64,000 nt of DNA from contig CADCBQ010000016.1 of assembly GCA_902799745.1 (NCBI GenBank), positions 1-64,000 on the forward strand, in the 5' to 3' direction. Position numbers and translations under genes: made by a program. This DNA comes from Fibrobacter succinogenes (GTDB taxonomy: Bacteria > Fibrobacterota > Fibrobacteria > Fibrobacterales > Fibrobacteraceae). This document shows, piece by piece, positions 8,789 to 16,108 of the stretch (its first letter is position 1; each line of letters opens with the position of its first letter). Under the pieces are notes generated by a model. The model worked only from the letters and a program-made list of their open reading frames with translations. It did no database searches and was not told the DNA's origin.

Positions 8789-8833
8789 AAAAAAGAGGAC
8801 GGCCCTGGGTAAAGGAGGTAACCTAGGGCCGTC
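8789..8833 (-). terminator. Minus-strand terminator/attenuator hairpin with anti-Shine-Dalgarno loop
   Basis: Stem 8798-8810 pairs with 8821-8833 (13 bp with one G.U). Read on the minus strand the loop contains ACCTCCTTT, and six T follow (8789-8794). The hairpin lies 27 bases before the ATG of the small membrane protein. It could end a short RNA starting near 8855 or act as an attenuator. Confidence 0.6.
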
Positions 8834-8863
8834 AGGGAGTGTTTGGGTACCTAAAAAATAGAT

Positions 8864-8878
8864 ATTCCAACTTGGAAT
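8864..8878. promoter_or_regulatory. Perfect palindrome ATTCCAACTTGGAAT
   Basis: 7+1+7 inverted repeat between divergent genes. On the minus strand it fits between a weak -35 and a TCTATT box, where a repressor could act. Related sites are at 3152 and 16042. Confidence 0.45.
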
Positions 8879-8960
8879 AATCTTAAAAATCGTATAAATC
8901 GCGTATACCCGAGTAAACATCCTGTATCCACCAAAATCAGGGGCGAAAATGGCTTATTTT

Positions 8961-8989
8961 TTGAATTTTAGACCTTTTTTTTCTATATT
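8961..8989 (+). promoter_or_regulatory. Promoter TTGAAT-17-TATATT, 7 nt before ATG
   Basis: -35 TTGAAT at 8961-8966, a 17-nt spacer, -10 TATATT at 8984-8989, then 7 nt to the ATG at 8997. There is no Shine-Dalgarno sequence. One of the clearest leaderless-type promoters in the window. Confidence 0.75.
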
Positions 8990-8996
8990 CCTCACT

Positions 8997-10385
8997 ATGC
9001 TGGACCTCTATAACATTGTGGCGGAACTGTGTTCTGATATCGTAAACTCCTGCTCGGAGAAGTTCTTTGTCGAATACAGCTGTGTCTCGCCGGCGGAAAA
9101 ATCCCGCATCACAAAAGTCGTCCAGACGGAAATTCCAGTGCTGTTTCAGGAATCCGGCAATGTCGTGAGTGTTCGGGAACTCTCTTCCGAAAACCTGACC
9201 CATGAATTTCTCGAAAAATTAAAATCGCTCATCGATCGCTTAAAGGCCGGCAGCGATTATTATGCCTTGCTCGGGTTATTGCAAATTTTAGACCATGCGA
9301 TGGCTTCGCTATTGATTGGGGCTATAGCCGAATTTGAACGTGAAAAATTTTCGATTGTACTGAACACTAACCGCGAATCGGTCGGGGTCGGGCTTTTGCC
9401 ACGTTGCTCTTGCGTGTGGGAACGTAAACACCGCCTGATTCACCGCTACAATAACCTCGAAAGTTTCCTGTACAATATTCTGCTGGTTGAAAACTCGGTG
9501 CTCGGCGAACTGATTGACAAGCATTACTTTTTGAAAGACGAGCTGTTCCCGCGATTCAAGGAACGTCATGCCGTAAAGATTGCCGCAACCCCTTTAAGGC
9601 TTGAACGGAATTTTCAGGTACAGTTAAGCGACAGGGATAAAATCCAGTACTTCAATATCGCTTATGAAAATCCTTCGTTTGAGGCGGACAATGAACTCAT
9701 CTGGAAAAAGATTTGGACTGCTGCCGAAAATGAAAGCGATATCGTCGTTTTCCCGGAACTCCTCGGGAATGTCGAGATGGCGGAATTTGTGACGAGTAAA
9801 ATCAAATCGCTTTCGCTTGCCGATGCCGACAAAATCCCGTCGCTCATTATTCTGCCTTCTTATTGGGAAAAGAACCGCAATGTCGTCACGGTCATGGACA
9901 AGTTCGGAAACGTGATTTGCAAACAGAACAAGCAGAATCCGTTCCGCAAGGAATTCGATGGCATTGGTTATCTGGAACAGATCAGTTCCAATCTCGTGGT
10001 GAATATTTTGCACTACGAAGGCATTGGCCGCATTGCGATTATGGTCTGCCGCGACTTCTTGGAAACGGAGTACATGCAGCAACTCATGCGTTGCTTCAAG
10101 CTCACGCTGATTATTGTGCCGTCGTTCTCGACGGGCTCCTACGATTTTCGCCGTTCATTCGACTTGTGCGCCCACGAAGACTGCAACGTGGTCTGGGTCA
10201 ATACCTGTGCCGCGCTCGTCAAAGGCAAGGAATCGAACTTCCAAGACATCGGCTACGTGCGCAAGCGAATCTCTCGCAACGAAGACGAAGCGCAAATGCT
10301 TTACAAAATGCCTATTTGCAAGGGCGCGTTTAACCGTGAATGCAAACATGACTGCATTTACTACGAAACTATACAAAAGGTGTGA
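8997..10385 (+). CDS. Carbon-nitrogen hydrolase (nitrilase-fold) protein with unknown N-terminal domain
   Basis: A 462-residue protein. The C-terminal part (about 220-450) has the nitrilase-superfamily layout with all three catalytic positions: Glu254 in VVFPELLG, Lys312 in QNKQNPF and Cys351 in IMVCRDFLE. The first ~210 residues are mostly alpha-helical with two Cys (LLPRCSCVWERKH) and match nothing I recognise. The superfamily hydrolyses amides, nitriles or glutamine side chains; the substrate here is unknown. The ATG at 8997 is chosen over an upstream in-frame ATG (8949) because the promoter's -10 box lies between them. The NUDIX gene follows after 2 bases, so the two probably act together. 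Confidence 0.8.
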   Translation: MLDLYNIVAELCSDIVNSCSEKFFVEYSCVSPAEKSRITKVVQTEIPVLFQESGNVVSVRELSSENLTHEFLEKLKSLIDRLKAGSDYYALLGLLQILDHAMASLLIGAIAEFEREKFSIVLNTNRESVGVGLLPRCSCVWERKHRLIHRYNNLESFLYNILLVENSVLGELIDKHYFLKDELFPRFKERHAVKIAATPLRLERNFQVQLSDRDKIQYFNIAYENPSFEADNELIWKKIWTAAENESDIVVFPELLGNVEMAEFVTSKIKSLSLADADKIPSLIILPSYWEKNRNVVTVMDKFGNVICKQNKQNPFRKEFDGIGYLEQISSNLVVNILHYEGIGRIAIMVCRDFLETEYMQQLMRCFKLTLIIVPSFSTGSYDFRRSFDLCAHEDCNVVWVNTCAALVKGKESNFQDIGYVRKRISRNEDEAQMLYKMPICKGAFNRECKHDCIYYETIQKV

Positions 10386-10387
10386 TC

Positions 10388-10948
10388 ATGGAATTTGAAT
10401 CGATTGAAAAAATCCACCAGGGCAAATTTATTACCCGCTACGATATTCACTATAAGACTGTCAGCGGCAAGCCCAAGACTTATGAAATGATCAGCCGCAA
10501 TCCCGACATTACGGGGCTCAAGGATATGCTCGAAAAGAAACCGCACGCGGTCGTGATGATTATGCATGACTGCACCGGTCAAAAGCTACTGCTTTGCAAG
10601 GAATACCGCATGGCCGTGGGCGAGAGCATTTACAACTTTCCGGCAGGTCTGATTGATCCCGGCGAGACCTATGAAGAAGCGGCTGCCCGCGAACTCCGCG
10701 AAGAAACGGGCCTCTCGCTCATGCGTATCGACGAAGTCTGGAAACCGAGCTATTCCGCTGTCGGCTTTTCCAACGAAAGAAACGTTGTCGTCGTAGGCGT
10801 TGCCGGCGGTGAAATTCGCCCGAGCGATTCCGAGCTCGAAGAAATTCAGGCGCAGTGGTTCGACAAAAAACAAATCCGCGAAATTCTGAAAGACGAACGC
10901 CTCTCTGCTCGCACGCAGACCTATTGCGCCCTCTGGAGCCGTGCTTAA
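10388..10948 (+). CDS. NUDIX hydrolase, ADP-ribose-pyrophosphatase-like
   Basis: A 186-residue protein with a complete NUDIX box GX5EX7REUXEEXGU, seen as GLIDPGETYEEAAA followed by RELREETGL (about 92-114), which binds Mg2+ and cleaves nucleoside diphosphates linked to another moiety. The NFPAGLIDPGE lead-in is typical of ADP-ribose and NDP-sugar pyrophosphatases. The ATG at 10388 has AAGGTG upstream at good spacing. It is cotranscribed with the nitrilase-fold gene (2-base gap). Its stop overlaps the stop of the converging next gene by 4 bases. Confidence 0.9.
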   Translation: MEFESIEKIHQGKFITRYDIHYKTVSGKPKTYEMISRNPDITGLKDMLEKKPHAVVMIMHDCTGQKLLLCKEYRMAVGESIYNFPAGLIDPGETYEEAAARELREETGLSLMRIDEVWKPSYSAVGFSNERNVVVVGVAGGEIRPSDSELEEIQAQWFDKKQIREILKDERLSARTQTYCALWSRA

Positions 10949-12363
10949 AAATTGATTCTCGCCTTCATCGCCGCATGCAGTGGGTGAAACTCCTCATCAG
11001 CGGTCCGCCTGAACGTAACCGCCAACGACAACTGTAAAAAGTCATTCCCGACTTCGGCGCTACTTCGTAGCTGAATCTCTTTTGATGGCGTGCCTTTGGG
11101 AACTGTGATGGCAATACTTGCATTGTTCGATGCATTTTGTGCGTAAGCAATTCCGGCCTCGTAAAGAGGCGTGCTAAAACCTTCGCCTCGCGTGTGCCTT
11201 GCGCGAACCTTTTCCGAAAATACAAGGTTCTCTTGCTCCATATTCCAAGCAGATTGAATCTTGAACATTAAATCATTTTGCCTGCAACGATCTTCTCCCG
11301 AAACGCAAGTCACGCTTGCTGTCGTTCTTAAAATCTCGGGGCCCGATTCTGCGCTCGCCTTGAATCGGGTCTTGCTTGAGTCGCCTTCAAGCGGAATCAT
11401 GCTTCGTGCATTTACGGCCCATTTACTTTTCCACGCATCGTGTGTTGTAACGCCAATAGTCTGGCTTCCCCAAAAACGGCTTTTCGCAATTGTCGGGCTC
11501 AGGCGCGATTCCTCCGGCAGTGAATCTCCGTGCATGTACGCCGAAGTTTTCCAAGCAATCGTCGCATATTCCATCTTTTCACGGTGCTGTAACTGTAATT
11601 TCATCAAAGGCATGTCGCTATTTCCGGGAATCCACCACACGGCCGCATTTCCCCAATTTCCATTCGCTTGCGCCGTGACAGAACGGTGCTCGATGCTGTC
11701 CGCATAGTGCAGGTGATGCCAATAGGCAAATCCTATTTCCAAGTTCTTTTTCGCGATGATTCCGGCGTTGAACCGCGATGTTCTTGCCGTGTCCAGAAAC
11801 GCTCCTATTTGAAACATTCCAATCGGATAAAGAAGGGCGGTGCCCCATAAGGTATCCAGCGGAATCGCGCTGTGAAGTTCCTTCGTCGAAATCTGACCGA
11901 AATAGGCTTCGCTGCCTGCGTTTTTGTAAGTCAGTAGCGACTGCGTGCCGAGCCGTAAGGAGTAACGGTAAAAGTTCAGGCGGACTTCGGTGCGCCCGCT
12001 TTCCAAGTGCCCTAGCGAATCGGTGCGGCCTCGCCATTCAATATGTCCGTGCGGAACAAGGCTCGGTCGCTGTTCCGATTTTGATTTTTTCGGTCGTGCG
12101 TTCGCTTCCTTGCGCTTCGTCTTCTTTTTTTTCAGCTTGGGAGTTTCATCGCTCGCGCAACTTTCGAGTGCGTATACTTCGGCAAGCATGCACGCTTCTT
12201 GCAAATTGCCTTCTTCGAGCAACTCTAAAATTTCGCGGGATTCGTCTCCGTCAATAATTCCGTTGTCCCACCATTCAAAGACTTGCGCCTCGTCAAGTTT
12301 TATGTCTGTCGCCGCGATAAGGGTGCTTGCCATGGTCAATAGCATCAAGCAAAAGAATCTCAT
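10945..12363 (-). CDS. Predicted outer-membrane protein, unknown
   Basis: A 472-residue protein with a signal peptide (MRFFCLMLLTMASTLIAAT). The mature N-terminus (about 20-70) is acidic and helical, then a Lys/Arg-rich linker (about 75-105), then a long region of alternating polar and aromatic strands ending in RINF, as expected for an outer-membrane beta-barrel. I do not recognise the family. Upstream, the sequence AATCTGGCGTATTA followed by ATATAGAGG resembles that before comF at 45569. It converges on the NUDIX gene with a 4-base overlap. Confidence 0.7.
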   Translation of the reverse strand: MRFFCLMLLTMASTLIAATDIKLDEAQVFEWWDNGIIDGDESREILELLEEGNLQEACMLAEVYALESCASDETPKLKKKKTKRKEANARPKKSKSEQRPSLVPHGHIEWRGRTDSLGHLESGRTEVRLNFYRYSLRLGTQSLLTYKNAGSEAYFGQISTKELHSAIPLDTLWGTALLYPIGMFQIGAFLDTARTSRFNAGIIAKKNLEIGFAYWHHLHYADSIEHRSVTAQANGNWGNAAVWWIPGNSDMPLMKLQLQHREKMEYATIAWKTSAYMHGDSLPEESRLSPTIAKSRFWGSQTIGVTTHDAWKSKWAVNARSMIPLEGDSSKTRFKASAESGPEILRTTASVTCVSGEDRCRQNDLMFKIQSAWNMEQENLVFSEKVRARHTRGEGFSTPLYEAGIAYAQNASNNASIAITVPKGTPSKEIQLRSSAEVGNDFLQLSLAVTFRRTADEEFHPLHAAMKARINF

Positions 12364-12429
12364 TTCTAGGGTACCTCTATATTAATACGCCAGATTCGTG
12401 GGAATAGGGAATTCTTGCCCCTAAAAAGT

Positions 12430-12443
12430 TCTATTTTTGTTTT
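12430..12443 (+). promoter_or_regulatory. -10-like TCTATT before rsmG
   Basis: TCTATT at 12430-12435 is 8 nt before the ATG, with no Shine-Dalgarno sequence and no clear -35. Confidence 0.35.
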
Positions 12444-13217
12444 ATGGCAAATAACTGGTCTAAAAAGCCTTTCTCAAAGGCCCCTTCCCGCAATGCATCT
12501 GCCGCAGGTCGCGACTTCGTGCCGCACCTCAAGGCTCCCCGCACCGACTTCCCGCTTTTTAACGGCAAGCGTGTCACGCCTTCGCTTGCGGGCCTCGACA
12601 AGTTGCTGCATTATTATGGCGTAGAACTCCAGCCCGAAACGCTCAAACAGATTTGGGAATTTCACCAGTTGCTACGCGCCAATAACGATGACCAGGATCT
12701 AACGCGCCTTAACGCTTTCGAAACGATGGTGGAACGCCACTATGCCGACTGTACGCTCATCAATGCGTATGTGCCCAAGTGGCCCGCCCGCATGATCGAT
12801 GTCGGCAGCGGAGCCGGTTTTCCGGGAATTCCTCTCAAGATTGTGAATCCCTCCATTCGCCTCACGCTTTGCGAACCGCGCCCGAACCGCATCAACTTCT
12901 TGAATATGGTTATCGAAAAGATGGGCCTCAAGGGAATCGATGTGTTTGGTCATAAAGTTACAAGCCGCAGCATGACGATTCCTGTCGATGGTGTCATCAG
13001 CCGCGCTTTTGAGCTGATGGAAAAGACGCTTCCGCGCATTGCCAATTCGCTTAAGGTGGGCGGCCGCGTGTTCTTTATGAAAGGCCCCGCCGTCGCCGAC
13101 GAACTCAAGACTTTCCATCCCGAAGATTTCGGCTACAAGTTCGTAGGCAAGCATTTCTACACGATTCCGAACAGCACGCAGGAACGCGCCCTCGTTATCC
13201 TCGAACGCGTAGAGTAA
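12444..13217 (+). CDS. rsmG: 16S rRNA (guanine527-N7)-methyltransferase RsmG
   Basis: Methylates G527 of 16S rRNA; cytosolic. The SAM-binding motif DVGSGAGFPGIPLKI lies around residue 114, and VISRAFELMEK, VFFMKGP and a final L-ILER segment match the GidB family. At 257 residues it is longer than the usual ~210 because of a basic, probably disordered N-terminal extension of about 45 residues. A hairpin terminator follows. The gene stands alone rather than with the mnmG/parA cluster found near many origins. Confidence 0.93.
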   Translation: MANNWSKKPFSKAPSRNASAAGRDFVPHLKAPRTDFPLFNGKRVTPSLAGLDKLLHYYGVELQPETLKQIWEFHQLLRANNDDQDLTRLNAFETMVERHYADCTLINAYVPKWPARMIDVGSGAGFPGIPLKIVNPSIRLTLCEPRPNRINFLNMVIEKMGLKGIDVFGHKVTSRSMTIPVDGVISRAFELMEKTLPRIANSLKVGGRVFFMKGPAVADELKTFHPEDFGYKFVGKHFYTIPNSTQERALVILERVE

Positions 13218-13226
13218 CATTAAACG

Positions 13227-13258
13227 AAAAAAGGCCGGATTTTTCATCCAGCCTTTTT
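13227..13258 (+). terminator. Intrinsic terminator after rsmG
   Basis: Stem AAAAAGGC..GGAT / ATCC..GCCTTTTT with one mismatch and a T-rich end. The A-run on the other arm may let it work on both strands for the converging gene. Confidence 0.75.
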
Positions 13259-13271
13259 CTTTTTGCGAAAA

Positions 13272-13304
13272 TCTCTCGTCTGTAGGGCGCAGCCCGTTCT
13301 CTCG
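13272..13304. repeat. CTCTCGTCT direct repeats around a GGGCgcaGCCC hairpin
   Basis: Two copies of CTCTCGTCT flank a short hairpin between rsmG and the converging PorV-like gene. The layout resembles the other repeat-hairpin-repeat intergenic elements here (7695, 25846). Confidence 0.4.
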
Positions 13305-13305
13305 T

Positions 13306-15480
13306 CTAAAATTTGAACAGCATGCCAAAGCGCATCTGGCCGTCGCGCACACCGTCGTTGTCGCCGACATCCTTGATGGTGGCGAAGTCAAACTGCAGCA
13401 CGTCGGAGAGCATGAAGCCGAAGCCCAGGTCCACTTCGTTACGCTTGCCGGTTTCGTCGTACAGGTAACCGGCGCGCAGGGCAATCGTGTTGGCGTACAC
13501 GAATTCAGTACCCAGGTTGAACACGCCCTGCATAATGGATTCTTTAACCTTGTTGCCTTCTCTTTCAGGGTGAATCAGGGACTTCCAGCTAGAAATGTAG
13601 AAGGGCTCCGGATTGCCCTTGGAATCGTCGTAAACCACTTCGCGGTTGTAGTCGGCGACCACGGTCCACTTGTAATCGGCGAGACTCAAGATTTCATAGG
13701 AAAGTCCCAGGCGCCAAGTCAACGGAATCGGGTCTTCGATGGTCTTGTCTACGTAGTAGACGCTCGGACCGATGTTGGCAAGTACCAAGGCGAAGTTTAA
13801 TTTGTCTATAAACAAATTCTTCTTTAAAACGCCGATATCGAAGGCGTAGCCGAAGGTGGTCGCTTCTTCTTCGCCTGCAGCCGCACCGGAACTCAAATCA
13901 GAATAGAAGAACTTGATGGAAAGACCGAGACCCCAGTCGTTCGGGAATCGTGTGCCGTAGCTGAAGCCACCCACGATTTCGGAACTGTTGTAGGCCACCA
14001 GGTCATCGGCGTCCACATCGCCCGAGGCCACCGTAGAACCGAAGCTTACGAAATTCACGAAGAATCCGAGGGTGCCCCAGTCGTTCAGCGGAATCGTCAT
14101 ACCTGCATAAAGGTGATACAGGTCAGGAATGTTCAGAATCGGCAAAAGCTTTTCGTAGAAGGCTGTAATCTGGTAGTCGGCATCCTTGAACTGCTCCATG
14201 CCGTTCGCGGTGCTGAACCATACGTCGCCACCTTGCGGGAGCACTGCCCAGACCTTGTTGGTGGAAAGGCCGTTTCCGCTGTGGTAGTGAATCCATTCGT
14301 CTTCGCTCTTGGTAGAACCTTCTTCTTCGGCGGCGCCGCGTTCAAGTTCGGCCTTGCGTCCGCTTGCGGTCGCGTAGTCCGGCAGGTGGCGCCAGACGCC
14401 CTTGTCGGTTGCAATCCAGATACCGCCGCGCTGGTCCACGGAAATGTCGTTCACCTTGTTGTCGGCAAACTGCACCTGTTCCCACTTGCGCAGCGTAAAG
14501 TGCGAAAGGCCTCCGTTGTGGGCTGCCCACACATGTCCCGAGCTGTCGACTGCGAGTGCGGTCGGGGAAAGGTCCATAATGCCGTCTTCCTGGTTGAACA
14601 GGCTCCAACGGTCCTTGTCGTTCACGCTCTTCTTGGGAATAAGTCTTGCGATACCGGCGCCTTCGACTGCCACATAAAGTTCCTTGCGGTTTTCGGACCA
14701 TACGAGAGCGCGGATCTTTTGGCTCGGGAGCACCTTACCTTTCTGTTCGAATTGGCCGTTACGGTATACGAACAGGCCGTCTTCGGTACCGATCCAAATC
14801 GAAGCACCTTGGCTTTCGAGGGCGGTAATGCGGTGGTTGCCGAGTTCCTGGTCGTAGCTCTTCCAGGCCTTGCCGTCAAAACGGTACAGCGACTTGGGTG
14901 TGCCTACCCAAAGCTTTTCGGTGCGGCTTTCGTAAAGAATCGCGGTAATGGTGTCCTTGACCAGCAGGTTCCAGGGCATCTTGACTTCGACCACGTGCTT
15001 TTCGTCGTCGGCGTTTTTGATGTCGTTGAACTTTTTCACTTGGCGCACATATTCGTCGAGGCCGTGTTCGGTACCCACGTAAACTTTGACCGCGTCGCGA
15101 ACCTTGGCGTTACCCTGCAGCGTAATGGAATGGTAATTGACCCATTGTTCGCCGTCAAACTTCAAAATACCTTGAGCGGTTCCTGCCCAGAGTTCGCTCT
15201 TGCTAAAGAATCCGTCTTTAGAACGCGAAGCCATGCTCGTAAAGAAGGGGGCGTTCTTTGAATCGGCGGAGTAGCTCATGCGCCATTCGTCGGCCAAGGG
15301 ACCAAAAGCAAGACCTGCCGGGTTATAGTACATGGCGGTCGGGTCGTCAGCAAGGGCTGCACCGGCTTCGCCCATGCCCAGCTGGCGAGCACCAACGGGC
15401 ATTTCAAGCGTGATAATGGCAGAGCCTGCTGCAAAAGACAGCGCTGGCGCAAAAATGAGAGCAGAGAATAGTTTACGCAA
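13306..15480 (-). CDS. PorV/PorQ-like outer-membrane protein with inserted beta-propeller
   Basis: A 724-residue protein. A signal peptide is followed by the PorV/PorQ signature GARQLGMGEAGAALADD, then YYNPAGLAF. At about residue 75 the barrel is interrupted by ~370 residues of beta-propeller repeats with units like LWVGTPKSLYRFDGKAW, IWIGTEDGLFVY, VWAAHNGGLSHF, GIWIATDKGVW and VWFSTANGMEQF. The barrel then resumes and ends in MRFGMLFKF. The start is TTG 15480: it has GGAGG upstream at correct spacing and gives a clean signal peptide, while the longer frame does not. The start overlaps the stop of the upstream gene by 8 bases, so translation is probably coupled. Role unknown; surface ligand sensing or secretion is possible. 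Confidence 0.82.
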   Translation of the reverse strand: MRKLFSALIFAPALSFAAGSAIITLEMPVGARQLGMGEAGAALADDPTAMYYNPAGLAFGPLADEWRMSYSADSKNAPFFTSMASRSKDGFFSKSELWAGTAQGILKFDGEQWVNYHSITLQGNAKVRDAVKVYVGTEHGLDEYVRQVKKFNDIKNADDEKHVVEVKMPWNLLVKDTITAILYESRTEKLWVGTPKSLYRFDGKAWKSYDQELGNHRITALESQGASIWIGTEDGLFVYRNGQFEQKGKVLPSQKIRALVWSENRKELYVAVEGAGIARLIPKKSVNDKDRWSLFNQEDGIMDLSPTALAVDSSGHVWAAHNGGLSHFTLRKWEQVQFADNKVNDISVDQRGGIWIATDKGVWRHLPDYATASGRKAELERGAAEEEGSTKSEDEWIHYHSGNGLSTNKVWAVLPQGGDVWFSTANGMEQFKDADYQITAFYEKLLPILNIPDLYHLYAGMTIPLNDWGTLGFFVNFVSFGSTVASGDVDADDLVAYNSSEIVGGFSYGTRFPNDWGLGLSIKFFYSDLSSGAAAGEEEATTFGYAFDIGVLKKNLFIDKLNFALVLANIGPSVYYVDKTIEDPIPLTWRLGLSYEILSLADYKWTVVADYNREVVYDDSKGNPEPFYISSWKSLIHPEREGNKVKESIMQGVFNLGTEFVYANTIALRAGYLYDETGKRNEVDLGFGFMLSDVLQFDFATIKDVGDNDGVRDGQMRFGMLFKF

Positions 15481-16036
15481 GTTGCCTCCAATCGGGGACG
15501 TCGTAATGGTTGCCGTGCGAAGGCACGACTGCTTTCCAGCCGGACTTACTCGGGTTTTCCCAAGGTTGCTTGGGCAAAAGCCTGCAGTCACAGCCTAAAA
15601 CATAAGGGGGGAGAATTTCCGCGTGGTTGCGGATTTGTTCTCGGGTGATAAAGTTTTCGTCGCTCACGAACTTCACGTATTGCTTGCCCTTGGGGCCAAG
15701 TTCGATTCGGTAAGTGGCGGTTCCGTTCTTGTCGCCTTCGTCAATGGTGCGGATGGTTTCTTCCATGGTGGCGTTCCATTTGGCGATCAATTCTTCTTTC
15801 TGTTCGGGACTCAGGTTTTGGGTGTCGAGCCATGACCGGAGCGAGGCTTCCGACGGTTTTACCGCGGTGAGCGACTCTCGGGCGGGGCGTACCACCACGG
15901 CATACTGGCCCGAAACATCGATAACGCGCTTGGGTTCGTCCTTTTCGTCCGAACTGTGGATAATCACGTACGCACCGATGGCGGCGAGTATCACGGACAA
16001 GACTATAATCGCTATGACTATAATGACTGATAGCAT
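15473..16036 (-). CDS. Membrane-anchored protein of unknown function
   Basis: A 187-residue protein with one N-terminal membrane helix (about 1-27, MLSVIIVIAIIVLSVI...) and a soluble domain facing the periplasm or cytoplasm. No family is recognised. A TYRIELGPKGKQYVKF segment and a Cys pair near the C-terminus (LGCDCRLLP) are the only distinctive parts. It overlaps the start of the PorV-propeller gene, so the two form a unit. The palindrome ATTCCATTTGGAAT lies 6 bases before its start. Confidence 0.7.
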   Translation of the reverse strand: MLSVIIVIAIIVLSVILAAIGAYVIIHSSDEKDEPKRVIDVSGQYAVVVRPARESLTAVKPSEASLRSWLDTQNLSPEQKEELIAKWNATMEETIRTIDEGDKNGTATYRIELGPKGKQYVKFVSDENFITREQIRNHAEILPPYVLGCDCRLLPKQPWENPSKSGWKAVVPSHGNHYDVPDWRQLA

Positions 16037-16041
16037 ATTTT

Positions 16042-16055
16042 ATTCCATTTGGAAT
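16042..16055. promoter_or_regulatory. Palindrome ATTCCATTTGGAAT
   Basis: Inverted repeat between divergent genes, directly upstream of the leftward membrane-anchored protein; related to the sites at 3152 and 8864 but with one base less in the centre. Confidence 0.4.
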
Positions 16056-16108
16056 TATTCGTTACTCTCAAAAACTAGCATTTTCTAAATTGTGGGACAG
16101 GAGATTTT

